Origin: DATJPD01 sp036394195
GTDB taxonomy: Bacteria > Pseudomonadota > Alphaproteobacteria > CACIAM-22H2
Assembly: GCA_036394195.1 (NCBI GenBank)
Contig: DASWFO010000073.1
Span: forward strand, 1-49,981
DNA: 49,981 nt
Direction of reading: 5' to 3'
Below the pieces are notes generated by a model. The model was not told the DNA's origin. It was given only the letters and a program-made list of their open reading frames with translations, and did no database searches. Shown here one piece after another: positions 1 to 7,763 of this stretch (the first letter of the stretch is position 1; each line of letters opens with the position of its first letter). The position numbers and the translations under genes are program-made.

Positions 1-241
1 TCGCCGATTCCAACTTCGCCGCCTTCACCTTCCCGCCCTTCTCAACCACCGATTTCGGGCCCCGCACCTCGCCCGCCACCACGATCCGCTGCGTCGTCAC
101 CAGCGTCTCGCACGCCACGCGCGCATACGGATCCGCCCCCAGAAACATGTCCACAACCGTGTCCGAGATCCGATCCGCAACCTTGTCAGGGTGCCCCTCG
201 GACACCGACTCGCTCGTGAACACGAAATCGCCCTTGCGCAT
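1..241 (-). CDS. metK: S-adenosylmethionine synthetase, N-terminal part (cut by window edge)
   Basis: Makes S-adenosylmethionine from ATP and methionine in the cytoplasm. Only the first 80 or so residues are present; the gene continues beyond base 1. The reverse strand reads MRKGDFVFTSESVSEGHPDK and then VADRISD, the characteristic opening of MetK that contributes to the ATP and metal site (the GHPDK histidine). The ATG at 241 is chosen because AAGGAGAG (bases 246-253) lies at good spacing just upstream. The gene is divergent from folD, so two one-carbon metabolism genes share the 185-base gap. I saw no recognisable SAM riboswitch in that leader. Confidence 0.93.
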   Translation of the reverse strand, partial: MRKGDFVFTSESVSEGHPDKVADRISDTVVDMFLGADPYARVACETLVTTQRIVVAGEVRGPKSVVEKGGKVKAAKLESA

Positions 242-426
242 GCATCTCTCCTTAAATGCCCCGGGGTTATGGCGAGGCGCGACAGCCGGGTCGTGTAATC
301 GTTTTGTGGCTGCCTTTCTGAGCGCCTCGCGGCTACGCGCGCCTGATCACCGCTTGATCACTGGCCGGCAAAATCAGAATGGGTGAGAAGGGGCCAATAT
401 CCGCCCGAAAAGAAGGCGCGTCCATC

Positions 427-1362
427 ATGCTGGATGGATCACCCGCGGAAATCCGAGTTCCCCAGGGCGAAGGTCCGCCGGCGGCCGCGCTCATCGATGG
501 CACTGCGCTGGCCGCGGGCCTGCGCGCCCGTCTGGCGGAGCGCGTGCATCGGCTGAACCGCCGGCACGGCGTGACGCTGGGGCTCGCGGTCGTTCTCGTG
601 GGCGACAATCCGGCGAGCCAGATCTATGTGCGCGCCAAGATCCGCGCGTCCGAAGAGGTGGGCATCAGCTGCGTCCGGCACGATCTGCCGGCCAGCACGG
701 TCATGCCGGAGCTGCGGCAACTCATCTCGCAGCTGAACCAGGACGACCGGGTCGACGGACTCCTGCTCCAGCTGCCGCTGCCGCCGTCCATCAACCCTGA
801 CGCCGTGATCAACGCGCTCAATCCCGAAAAGGACGTCGACGGACTCCACACCATCAATGTCGGCCGGCTCGCCGGCGGACGGCCGGGCCTGGTCCCCTGC
901 ACGCCGCAAGGCTGCATGCTCCTCTTGCGCTCGGTGCGGCCGGCGCCGGCGGGAGAGCATGCGCTGATCATCGGCCGCTCGCAGCTCGTCGGCCGGCCCT
1001 TGGCGCAGCTCCTCCTGCAAGCCGATTGCACGGTGACCGTCGCGCATTCCAAGACGGCGGACCTGGCCGCGCTGTGCCGAAGCGCAACCGTCGTGATCGC
1101 CGCCGCCGGGCGCCCCGAGCTGGTGCGCGGCGACTGGATCCGGCGGGGTGCCGTCGTCATCGATGCCGGCATCAACCGGGTCACCGCACCCGACGGAACC
1201 AGCCGGATCGTCGGCGACGTGGCGTTCGCGGAAGCGGCGTCGCGAGCGTCGGCCATGACGCCCGTACCAGGCGGGGTCGGACCGATGACGGTCGCCTGCC
1301 TGCTCGAGAACACGTTCGCCGCCGCGTGCCGGCGCCGCAGCCTCGATCCGGCGACGGTTTAA
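427..1362 (+). CDS. folD: Bifunctional methylenetetrahydrofolate dehydrogenase / cyclohydrolase
   Basis: Interconverts 5,10-methylene-THF and 10-formyl-THF with NADP, in the cytosol. Diagnostic motifs appear in order: LVGDNPASQIYVRAK (catalytic Tyr67 and Lys71), LLLQLPLP, PEKDVDGLH, PCTPQG, the nucleotide-binding IIGRSQLVGRP, AGINRV and the C-terminal MTPVPGGVGPMT. An in-frame ATG at 379 would add 16 residues, but AGAAGG at 411-416 suits the ATG at 427, which gives 311 residues, near family size (280-300). The N-terminal 20 residues before the conserved core are unusual, so the true start could be slightly different. Confidence 0.95.
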   Translation: MLDGSPAEIRVPQGEGPPAAALIDGTALAAGLRARLAERVHRLNRRHGVTLGLAVVLVGDNPASQIYVRAKIRASEEVGISCVRHDLPASTVMPELRQLISQLNQDDRVDGLLLQLPLPPSINPDAVINALNPEKDVDGLHTINVGRLAGGRPGLVPCTPQGCMLLLRSVRPAPAGEHALIIGRSQLVGRPLAQLLLQADCTVTVAHSKTADLAALCRSATVVIAAAGRPELVRGDWIRRGAVVIDAGINRVTAPDGTSRIVGDVAFAEAASRASAMTPVPGGVGPMTVACLLENTFAAACRRRSLDPATV

Positions 1363-1501
1363 CCTGCGCTAAACGATGCCCAAAGCATCAGCGTACACCT
1401 GCATCCCGACGACGCTCCCGCAGCCGTTCAATCCACGGAACTAACGGCGGTCGCGGCGGCTTCCCGTTCAGGCTGTAACCTCGAAACAGTGAGGGCGGGC
1501 C

Positions 1502-1786
1502 ATGCAAAGGCTTCCGACTGGATACAGCGGTTGCATACTGGCGGTTTTTACGGTGCTGACGGCCGCCGCGGTCGCCGGCTGCAGCGACACGCGACCGACG
1601 CTAAGCTCCCAGAACTTCGACAGCAGCGGCGCCACCACTTACACCTCCGAAGGGATGGGCACGCGCGGCGGAACCAACGTGGATGGCGCCGGGCCGGGCG
1701 GACCACGCGATCCCTACCGCTACACCAGACCGCCCCCCTATAACCCGGCGGTGCCGTCTCCGCCACCGGGCGGCGCGGTCCGCTGA
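1502..1786 (+). CDS. Small putative lipoprotein, Pro/Gly-rich
   Basis: 94 residues. Residues 9-27 form a hydrophobic signal segment ending in a lipobox (AAVAGC), so lipidation at that Cys and membrane anchoring are expected. The mature part is short, low in complexity and rich in Gly, Pro and Tyr, with a GPGGPRDPYRYT motif followed by a proline-rich tail. GAGGGCGGG just before the ATG is a good ribosome site. I do not recognise the family. A degenerate copy of the same tail motif lies about 220 bases downstream, which suggests a past tandem duplication. It could be an envelope spacer or stress lipoprotein, but nothing in the sequence shows this. Confidence 0.7.
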   Translation: MQRLPTGYSGCILAVFTVLTAAAVAGCSDTRPTLSSQNFDSSGATTYTSEGMGTRGGTNVDGAGPGGPRDPYRYTRPPPYNPAVPSPPPGGAVR

Positions 1787-2231
1787 CACCCTCTCGGTCG
1801 GGCTTGTCGTTACTTCGTCGTCAGCCCGAGCGGCTTGCCATCTGACGGCTCGGCGCTGTGCCGGGTTGCGATGTCGTGCTCTACTTGCGCGAAATCCCGG
1901 TGCAGTCCGCCCCACCGCCGGACCGGGCGGTCCTCGCGATCCGTATCGCTACACGACACCGAATCCGAACGCGCCGCCGCCGGCCCAGTACGCGGCGCCG
2001 GACGGCACGGTGCGTCCGCGCTGACCTGCGGGTGGCACTCGGCTGACCGGCGAGCAACATTCCGTGCGCGAAGCACCATCGCGGCGCATGCGCATGTGTC
2101 GTCGAGCACATATGTCCAGGGCGTCACCGGCGACGAGGGTTTTAGTCAAATTATGCGCAAGCGGCAGGGCCCCTAACGCGGTGGTTCCGATTGTGGGCAG
2201 GGGTTTGCTACAATCGGTCACGTCGACCTGA
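1787..2231. other. 445-base gap holding the decayed duplicate tail of the lipoprotein gene
   Basis: No intact gene was found. Bases 1911-2024 on the plus strand encode a tail closely matching the end of the upstream lipoprotein: GPGGPRDPYRYT, then a Pro-rich stretch, then a stop at 2022-2024. No signal peptide or lipobox precedes it in the same frame, so it looks like the remains of a second copy. The rest (2025-2231) shows no coding pattern I trust. It should carry the promoter of the receiver gene at 2232. Confidence 0.5.
1911..2024 (+). pseudogene. Remnant of a duplicated small lipoprotein gene (C-terminal tail only)
   Basis: The DNA at 1911-1953 is nearly the same as 1687-1728 in the intact gene, and in one frame it reads TAGPGGPRDPYRYT followed by a diverged Pro/Ala tail ending in a stop. 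The matching N-terminal signal region is absent or out of frame, so this is probably not expressed. A recent frameshift in an otherwise working second copy is the alternative. Confidence 0.5.
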
Positions 2232-2633
2232 ATGCCACGACACCCGCCACATCCCGACCTTGCGGATCGAAGCACCGTATTGGTCGTCGAAGACGATCCG
2301 GTCCTATCGCCGCTGACACAGGCCCAACTCGCCGATCGCGGCTATGCCACGCGGGTGGCCCGCACCGCCGAAGAAGCGCTCGGCATCCTGCGGAGCGGCG
2401 AGCGCGTGGATGCCGTCTTCTCGGATATCGTGCTCCCCGGGGACGCGAGCGGCCTGCAGCTCGCGCGCACCATCCGCGAGGAGTTTCCAGCCGTCCCGAT
2501 CCTGCTGACCACCGGATTCGAGGCCGCCTTCGAGGTGGCACGAATCCGGGGCGTCGAGACCATCGCCAAGCCCTACGACGTCGAGAAAATCGCGGATCGC
2601 CTCGAAGAGCTGATCAAGGGCGAGGCCGGCTGA
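2232..2633 (+). CDS. Single-domain response regulator (CheY-like receiver)
   Basis: 133 residues, a lone receiver domain with no output domain. The acidic pocket is Glu20-Asp21-Asp22, the phospho-acceptor is Asp65 (FSDIVLPG), the switch Thr is at 93/94 (LLTTGF), and the conserved Lys is 113 (AKPYD). FSDIVLPG and TTGF are typical of the receivers attached to, or working with, hybrid histidine kinases in alphaproteobacteria. No kinase gene is adjacent; the only one in the window is at 15658-17448. No strong ribosome site precedes the ATG. Confidence 0.85.
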   Translation: MPRHPPHPDLADRSTVLVVEDDPVLSPLTQAQLADRGYATRVARTAEEALGILRSGERVDAVFSDIVLPGDASGLQLARTIREEFPAVPILLTTGFEAAFEVARIRGVETIAKPYDVEKIADRLEELIKGEAG

Positions 2634-2657
2634 TCGGCTGGACCGCTCCGGGCGCGT

Positions 2658-2695
2658 CCTCTCCTTATCTCCTTATCATCATCTCCTTATCATCG
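2658..2695. repeat. Short tandem repeat of TCTCCTTATC-type units
   Basis: The unit CTCCTTAT occurs three times within about 35 bases (2661-2668, 2669-2676 as CTCCTTAT with shared T, and 2683-2690), with ATCATC between units. The tract is far richer in A and T than its surroundings. It lies between the receiver gene and the Sel1 gene and probably arose by slippage. Confidence 0.5.
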
Positions 2696-2847
2696 TCGGC
2701 ATTATCTGCTGCATCATCTACGCCCGAATGTGGAGGAACGAAGGCGCGGAGATGAACGCGAATTAATGCGCCCGCTATCGGCGTGCGAAAACTCCGTGCC
2801 TAGATTCTAAAGCGCACAAGGCGTTTTTCAGCAACGGAGTTGGCGCG

Positions 2848-3528
2848 ATGCCTCGCGAACCGCAGTTTTTCGATTGGCTGTCATTTGGGAAGATCCTGGG
2901 CCGCAACCTCCTCGTGGCCGCCGGTATCCTGGCCGCGGTCGCCGCCGCGTTCGTCGGCGGCCGCTATGCCGAGCGCGGGGTGTTCAGATCATCGCCGGCG
3001 CAGCTGGGCTTAGGCGTGAAAGCGCTGCAGACCGGCGACGACAGGTCCGCGCTCTCGTTACTGAAGCCGCTCGCAGATACGGGCAACCCGCAAGGGCAGT
3101 ATTGGCTGGCCGACCTCTACGAGAACGGGCTCGGCGTGGATCGCGACATGATCACGGCCGTCAGCCTGCTCGAGCGATCGGCGCAGCACGGCTTCGTGCC
3201 CGCCGAGCGGCGGCTAGGCGAGCTCTATTTGAACGGCGACGAGACTCTGCAGGACTTCGGAAAGGCGGCCTCCTGGCTGCACAAGGCCGCGGCCGCCGGC
3301 GACGGCGGCGCGCAACGCGACCTCGGGCGCATCTACGCCCTCGGCCTTGGCGTGCCGCGCGACCCGGCGGAAGCCTATGCGTGGTACGAAACCGCGGCGG
3401 TCGACGGCGACCGCCTCGCCTCGCGCCGGCGCGATGACCTGGTGACGCGCATGTCGCCCGATGACATCGCCCGCGGCCAAGACCTCGCCAAGACGATCGC
3501 GGCGGACGCCAGCCGGGCCAAGGCGTAA
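2848..3528 (+). CDS. Membrane-anchored Sel1-repeat protein
   Basis: 226 residues. One transmembrane helix at about residues 20-41 (LLVAAGILAAVAAAFVGG) is followed by at least three Sel1-like TPR repeats of about 36 residues: GNPQGQYWLADLYENGLGV, then GFVPAERRLGELYLNGD, then DGGAQRDLGRIYALGLGV. These solenoids usually hold protein partners together. The topology suggests a short cytoplasmic N-terminus and a periplasmic repeat domain. The ATG at 2848 follows a GGAGTTGGCG site. The next gene downstream is unrelated, so this is probably a single-gene transcript. Partner unknown. Confidence 0.82.
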   Translation: MPREPQFFDWLSFGKILGRNLLVAAGILAAVAAAFVGGRYAERGVFRSSPAQLGLGVKALQTGDDRSALSLLKPLADTGNPQGQYWLADLYENGLGVDRDMITAVSLLERSAQHGFVPAERRLGELYLNGDETLQDFGKAASWLHKAAAAGDGGAQRDLGRIYALGLGVPRDPAEAYAWYETAAVDGDRLASRRRDDLVTRMSPDDIARGQDLAKTIAADASRAKA

Positions 3529-3662
3529 GGAAGCGGACCATCGAGCGCCTGCCTGGCCGCGGGCCGGCGCCCGCTGAGAGCGGTTGTCATCAGGGCGTGC
3601 GGACCGTATGGTGTGACCGCGATTTCCGAACGTGTTCACCGTCTCTCCAGCAAGGTCCGCTC

Positions 3663-4685
3663 ATGCGAAAAATCGACATCTTCCCGCACATCTTCCCGCG
3701 CAGCTATTTCGACAAGATGGTCGAGATCATCCCGAACAAGGGAGCGATCCGGCGCTGGATGGAGATCCCGATCCTCTACGACCTGGATGCACGGCTGCGG
3801 ATGATGGACAGCTTCGGGCCGGACTATCAGCAGATCCTGACCCTGTCGATGCCGGCGATCGAATACGTGGCCTCGCCCGATAAATCGCCCGAGCTCGCCA
3901 AGATCGCCAACGACGGCATGGCGGAGATCGTCGCCAAACATCCGAAGAAGTTCCCGGCGTTCGTCGCGTCGGTGCCGATGAACAACGTGAAGGCCGGCCT
4001 GGTCGAGATCACGCGCGCGGTCGAGACGCTGGGTGCCAAGGGCATCCAGATCATGACCAACGTCAACGGCCGGCCGCTCGACGACCCTGAATTCGGGCCG
4101 ATCTTCGAGAAGATGCACTCCTACGACCTGCCGGTGTGGATGCACCCGACGCGGCCGCAGAAATTCGCCGACTATCCGAACGAGCAAGGATCCAAATACG
4201 ACATCTGGTGGGTCTTCGGCTGGCCGTACGAGACCAGTGCGGCGATGGCGCGCATGGTGTTCTCCGGCTTCTTCGACCGCTGGCCGAATCTCAAGATCAT
4301 CACCCACCATCTCGGCGCCATGGTGCCGTTCCTCGAAGCGCGCGTCGGGCTCGGGCTCGACCAGCTGGGGACCCGCGAGGCCGCCGAGCCGCACTACACC
4401 CAGATCATCCAGGACATGAAGAAGAAGGGCCGCCGGCCGGTCGACTACTTCAAGATGTTCTTCGGCGACACCGCGATCAATGGCTCGAAATCGGGCACCA
4501 TCTGCGGCATCGACTTCTTCGGCTGCGACCACGTGCTGTTCGGCACCGACTGCCCGTTCGATCCGGAGGGCGGCCCGATGTTCATCCGCGAGATCATCAA
4601 GGTGCTCGACGAGATCGACCTCACGGCCGACCAGCGGAACAAGATTTATCACCTCAACGCCGAGAAGATGCTGCGGCTGAAATAG
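3663..4685 (+). CDS. Amidohydrolase-family protein (ACMSD-like, Amidohydro_2)
   Basis: 340 residues. Resembles metal-dependent decarboxylases and hydrolases of the aminocarboxymuconate-semialdehyde decarboxylase group: an N-terminal IDIFPHIFPR where the usual HxH metal site sits, WMHPTRP near residue 160, an ITHHLG segment near residue 217, and FGTDCPFDPEGG at about 300, with the late conserved Asp. The first motif has HIF rather than HxH, so the metal ligand set may differ from the classical one. The ATG at 3663 is preceded by AGCAAGG; an upstream ATG at 3597 would add 22 unlikely residues. A ring-cleavage or decarboxylation role in aromatic catabolism fits the neighbourhood but is inference. 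Confidence 0.82.
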   Translation: MRKIDIFPHIFPRSYFDKMVEIIPNKGAIRRWMEIPILYDLDARLRMMDSFGPDYQQILTLSMPAIEYVASPDKSPELAKIANDGMAEIVAKHPKKFPAFVASVPMNNVKAGLVEITRAVETLGAKGIQIMTNVNGRPLDDPEFGPIFEKMHSYDLPVWMHPTRPQKFADYPNEQGSKYDIWWVFGWPYETSAAMARMVFSGFFDRWPNLKIITHHLGAMVPFLEARVGLGLDQLGTREAAEPHYTQIIQDMKKKGRRPVDYFKMFFGDTAINGSKSGTICGIDFFGCDHVLFGTDCPFDPEGGPMFIREIIKVLDEIDLTADQRNKIYHLNAEKMLRLK

Positions 4686-4730
4686 CCGTCAGCCGTCAGC
4701 AACTAGCGGTCAGCAAGGACCGGACCGGAG

Positions 4731-5237
4731 ATGGCCGCCAAGGGACGCCGCAGCGGCCATCATAATCCGGCCTATGTTGCGGTCCGCGGCTCGCAGGGGC
4801 CGCGGCGTGAGTTCAAGATCACGGTCGGCCTGCGCGCCGGCTACGGGCCGCATGGCCGGATCTACGACCTGGAGCAGGCCGTTCGCGCCACCGATCAGTG
4901 GATGATCGGCCGCATCCGCCGCGGCGAGACGTTCCTCACCGGCATGTTCACCCGCGGCGAGATCCTTTATGCGCGCTCGCCGCCGCACACCGACCGCGAG
5001 CCGGTGGCCATCTTCTCCGGCGAGGCGCTGCCGCTCGAGGCGCGCACGCTCGACGATACCACGGTGGAAGCGCTGCTGAACGAGCTGGCCGCCGAGATGG
5101 CGCGCACCCTGGAGCAGGAGGAAGTCTACATCGCCTATCGCGACCGCACGTGGACTTTGAGAAAGAGTCCCTCAAGCGCCGGGCGGACCGCATCCGCGGT
5201 CCTTGGCTCCCGCGCGCATAAGCGCGCGCGGCCGTAG
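4731..5237 (+). CDS. Hypothetical protein; C-terminus read through a repeat element
   Basis: 168 residues; family not recognised. The core (residues 10-140) is compact and protein-like, with a GYGPHGRIYDLEQAVR segment and a predicted helix around residues 108-127 (VEALLNELAAEMARTLEQEE). From about residue 145 the reading frame enters the repeat at 5166-5279, so the last 23 residues (starting KSPSSAGR) are specified by the repeat and are probably not part of the ancestral protein. It follows the amidohydrolase by 45 bases on the same strand and may be co-transcribed. It could be a small ligand-binding or host-factor-like domain, but nothing decides this. Confidence 0.6.
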   Translation: MAAKGRRSGHHNPAYVAVRGSQGPRREFKITVGLRAGYGPHGRIYDLEQAVRATDQWMIGRIRRGETFLTGMFTRGEILYARSPPHTDREPVAIFSGEALPLEARTLDDTTVEALLNELAAEMARTLEQEEVYIAYRDRTWTLRKSPSSAGRTASAVLGSRAHKRARP

Positions 5238-5279
5238 TCACGGCCGTTGTCTAAGGTCCGGCGAAGCGCCGGCCTTTTC
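5166..5279. repeat. Four-hairpin intergenic element, copy 1
   Basis: About 114 bases made of four consecutive stem-loops: GGACCGC/GCGGTCC with loop ATCC (5185-5202), CGCGCGC/GCGCGCG with loop ATAA (5211-5228), CGGCCGT/ACGGCCG with loop AGTC (5229-5246), and CCGGCG/CGCCGG with loop AAG (5258-5272) followed by CCTTTTC. It lies between convergent genes (4731 plus, 5278 minus). The last hairpin plus T-run looks like an intrinsic terminator for the plus-strand gene. Copy 2 is at 10215-10327. Confidence 0.85.
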
Positions 5280-6423
5280 AGAACGGATACGCCGTCGCGC
5301 CGGGGCGGACGGCGATGCGCTTGGCCTCGGCCTGCTGGCTGACATACGCCTCGCGGATCAGGCGACGCACTTTGACCACGTCGACATCAGGAATCAGCAG
5401 GTATTCTTGCGAGCGCGCGGTGACGAGGTCGCCTTGCGCCTCGGCAATAGCGGCGTCTTCAGCCGAGACTTTCTTGAACCGCGGCAAGGTCAGGTCGGCG
5501 AACACGCGGCGCGCATTCTCCCGCTCGGCCTCGCTCTTGGCCCGCCAGGCGGCGTAGCGCACGATCTGGGTGCGTTCGCCGTCGATCGGGAACTGCCACA
5601 GCCGCGCCGTATACGGCGTGGCGCCCGGTGCCGGAACAATCGGGTTCGTGGTGAGGCACGGCAGCGCGAAGCGGTCGCCGCTTACGTCCTTCGTGAAATG
5701 CCCGTGATGCAGCGCGTTGCCGGCCTTGTCGGTCGCGACGCCGCGGATGCCGTGCGAGGTCTTGACGATCCGCACGCGCCGGTCGACCAGCGGCACGTCC
5801 GGACGCTCCGCCGCACCGGCGGTCCAGGACTTGTTCGCCACCGCCTGCGATTCCGAATGCAGCACCACGGCGTGAAAGCCGTCGCTGCCGTCAACGGTGA
5901 GCAGCCAGTTGGCCTTCCACACCTCGGTCGGCATGCGGAACCAGATGAACTCGTCCGGCCGGGTCAGCTCCTCCGGCACCTCGCTCTCCAGCGGCGGCGG
6001 CGGCATGGCGACAGGATCACCGAGATAGGCCCACACATACCCGCCGAGCTCGGCCGCCGGATAGGCCTGAACCCCCGGCCGCCGACCTTCCCGGGTCTGA
6101 TCGGTCTCCCACGGGATCAGCGTGCACTGACCCGCGCCGTCGAACCTCAGGCCGTGCAGGATGCATTGAAGCTCGCCGCCGAGCACGCGGCCGGCCGAAA
6201 GCCTGACGCTGCGGTGCGGACAACGGTCGCGGACCACACAGGGCTTTCCGGCCGCGTCGCGCCAGGCGGCAAGCGCTTCACCGAGGACCGTGAAGCCGAC
6301 TGGGCGGTCGGCCGGCAGTTCCTCGGATTGCAGCACCGGATACCAGTAATTGCGCAAACCGAGCGGCAGCCCCTCGGGGATCATCGGTGCGATCTCGCGG
6401 ATATCATTGACGCCGAGCGGCAT
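5278..6423 (-). CDS. Rieske [2Fe-2S] ring-hydroxylating oxygenase, alpha-type subunit
   Basis: 381 residues. The N-terminal Rieske cluster ligands are Cys68, His70, Cys87 and His90 (RCPHR, CILHG). The catalytic domain has Asp181-x2-His184-x4-His189 (DGFHAVVLH), the electron-bridging Asp and mononuclear iron ligands. This places it with the vanillate-demethylase / phthalate-dioxygenase-like oxygenases. It hydroxylates or O/N-dealkylates an aromatic or related substrate using electrons from a separate reductase, which is not encoded nearby. GAGGAA precedes the ATG. The gene is alone on its strand, and its 3' end abuts hairpin element copy 1. Substrate unknown. Confidence 0.88.
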   Translation of the reverse strand: MPLGVNDIREIAPMIPEGLPLGLRNYWYPVLQSEELPADRPVGFTVLGEALAAWRDAAGKPCVVRDRCPHRSVRLSAGRVLGGELQCILHGLRFDGAGQCTLIPWETDQTREGRRPGVQAYPAAELGGYVWAYLGDPVAMPPPPLESEVPEELTRPDEFIWFRMPTEVWKANWLLTVDGSDGFHAVVLHSESQAVANKSWTAGAAERPDVPLVDRRVRIVKTSHGIRGVATDKAGNALHHGHFTKDVSGDRFALPCLTTNPIVPAPGATPYTARLWQFPIDGERTQIVRYAAWRAKSEAERENARRVFADLTLPRFKKVSAEDAAIAEAQGDLVTARSQEYLLIPDVDVVKVRRLIREAYVSQQAEAKRIAVRPGATAYPF

Positions 6424-6496
6424 GCGTTTCCTCGTCCGAAGTCCCCAGTTTAGCGCAAATCAAGCCCCCCTCAAGCCCGCGGATTGTTCACCGCAT

Positions 6497-6585
6497 TCAA
6501 TGAACCACGGAGACACGGAGGTCACGGAGTAAGAAAAGCAAGTCTTCCTCTGTCTCCGTGCTCTCCGTGCCTCCGTGGTGAAACT
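6497..6585. repeat. Palindromic CACGGAG-rich intergenic element, copy 1
   Basis: The left arm (about 6501-6530, starting TGAACCACGGAG) carries three CACGGAG units. The right arm (about 6549-6583) is its imperfect inverted copy ending CTCCGTGGTG. The same design recurs at 13779-13859. Such non-coding inverted repeats are common in GC-rich proteobacteria. It fills most of the 285-base gap between the Rieske gene start (6423) and the next gene's stop (6709); I saw nothing else there. Confidence 0.75.
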
Positions 6586-6708
6586 TCAGGATCACTCCAT
6601 CCCAGCGGCCGGGAGACTGGATCGCTTCGTCGCCCGCAACGGGCTCCTCGCGATGACATGGGCACTGTTGCTCGCGCTGCGCTTCTCTGCGTGCGCCTGG
6701 AGGGATCC

Positions 6709-7692
6709 TCACTCGATGAACTGGTTGGTGTAGAGATCGGCGATCGGCGTCGTGCGCTCGACGATGCCCTGCTTGAAGTAGAACTCCTGCAGGGCGGCGA
6801 GCCGCGCCTCGTCCATCTCACCCAGCCGGCGCTGACCCGGATAGACATATTCGTTATAGAGCTGGAACACCTCGGACATCTGCTCGTCCTGGCCGGCGCG
6901 TTGTGGAACCGCTTTCACGTAGTCGCCCGCGGCACCTCGCGGATCGTCCATGATGTCCTTCATGCCGCGCAACGTCGCCCGGACCAGGCGCCGGATCAGT
7001 TCAGGGTTGTCCCTGATCAACGCGTCCGAGGCCAGCACCGCCTGCGCCATGCTCTGAAAATATTCACTCGACGGGATGACGCGGATTTGGGCGCCGGCGC
7101 GCCGGACATCGACGATCCAGTCCGGGACCGCGGCCATCGCATCGGCCTGGCCGGCGAGGAAGAGCTTCCAGATGTTCACCGCCCCCGCCGCCTGGATATT
7201 GACGTCGTTCTTGGTGAGCCCGTCCTTGGCCAGCATGCCGAGCAGCGCGTAATACGTCGTCTCCTGGTACGCCGAGACCGTGACGATCTTGCCCCTGAGG
7301 TCGGCCGGCGTCTTGATCGGCGAGTCGGCGTGGAGCACCAGCTGCATCAGCCCCTTGCCGCCGAGCAGAGCCACCGACCGCACCGGCACGCCATTCGCCC
7401 GAACGATGATCGGCGTGTCGCCCAAGGCACCGCCGATCGCGGCATTGCCCACGCCCACCTGCTTGGCGACGTCCGCCCCGCCCTTTCCGACCTCGAACGT
7501 GACGTCGAGACCTTCCGCCGTGTAGTAGCCGCGCTGCAGCGCCAGCATCCATGGCCCGAAAGCCGGCAGGAAGATCGGCGCCGGCAGCAGATACGTCACC
7601 GCCTGGCCCGCCCTGGCACCCCCTGGAGCGGCGGCCACCGCCGCGGCGATGATCATCGCCAGGGCCGTCCCCCGTCGCGTCTTTGCCCTCAT
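6709..7692 (-). CDS. Periplasmic substrate-binding protein, NMT1/SsuA/TauA-like
   Basis: 327 residues. A cationic, hydrophobic N-terminus (to about residue 29, ending GGARAGQA) is a Sec signal peptide. The rest matches the NMT1/THI5-like fold used for nitrate, sulfonate, taurine or pyrimidine uptake: GYYTAEGLDVTFEVGKGGAD, VGNAAIGGALGDTPI, GKIVTVSAYQETTYYALLGML, and the RLVRATLRGMKDIMDDP helix. GGAGGGG precedes the ATG. No cognate permease or ATPase gene is adjacent. It is divergent from the TctC gene at 7764, with only 71 bases between the two starts. Confidence 0.87.
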   Translation of the reverse strand: MRAKTRRGTALAMIIAAAVAAAPGGARAGQAVTYLLPAPIFLPAFGPWMLALQRGYYTAEGLDVTFEVGKGGADVAKQVGVGNAAIGGALGDTPIIVRANGVPVRSVALLGGKGLMQLVLHADSPIKTPADLRGKIVTVSAYQETTYYALLGMLAKDGLTKNDVNIQAAGAVNIWKLFLAGQADAMAAVPDWIVDVRRAGAQIRVIPSSEYFQSMAQAVLASDALIRDNPELIRRLVRATLRGMKDIMDDPRGAAGDYVKAVPQRAGQDEQMSEVFQLYNEYVYPGQRRLGEMDEARLAALQEFYFKQGIVERTTPIADLYTNQFIE

Positions 7693-7763
7693 TCCATCCC
7701 CTCCGTCGACCGGCTAAGCTACGGCGAAGCCGCAGGGATCATCAAGGACGGCGGGGGAGACGT

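Noticed and set aside
242..426. SAM-sensing riboswitch in the metK leader
   Set aside because: The gap contains small palindromes but I could not match the pairing and conserved bases of any SAM riboswitch class; a covariance search would be needed.
2656..2766. Small membrane peptide ending LLIIVGIICCIIYARMWRNE
   Set aside because: The frame is open and hydrophobic but has no ATG, GTG or TTG start before the hydrophobic part, and it runs through a tandem repeat.
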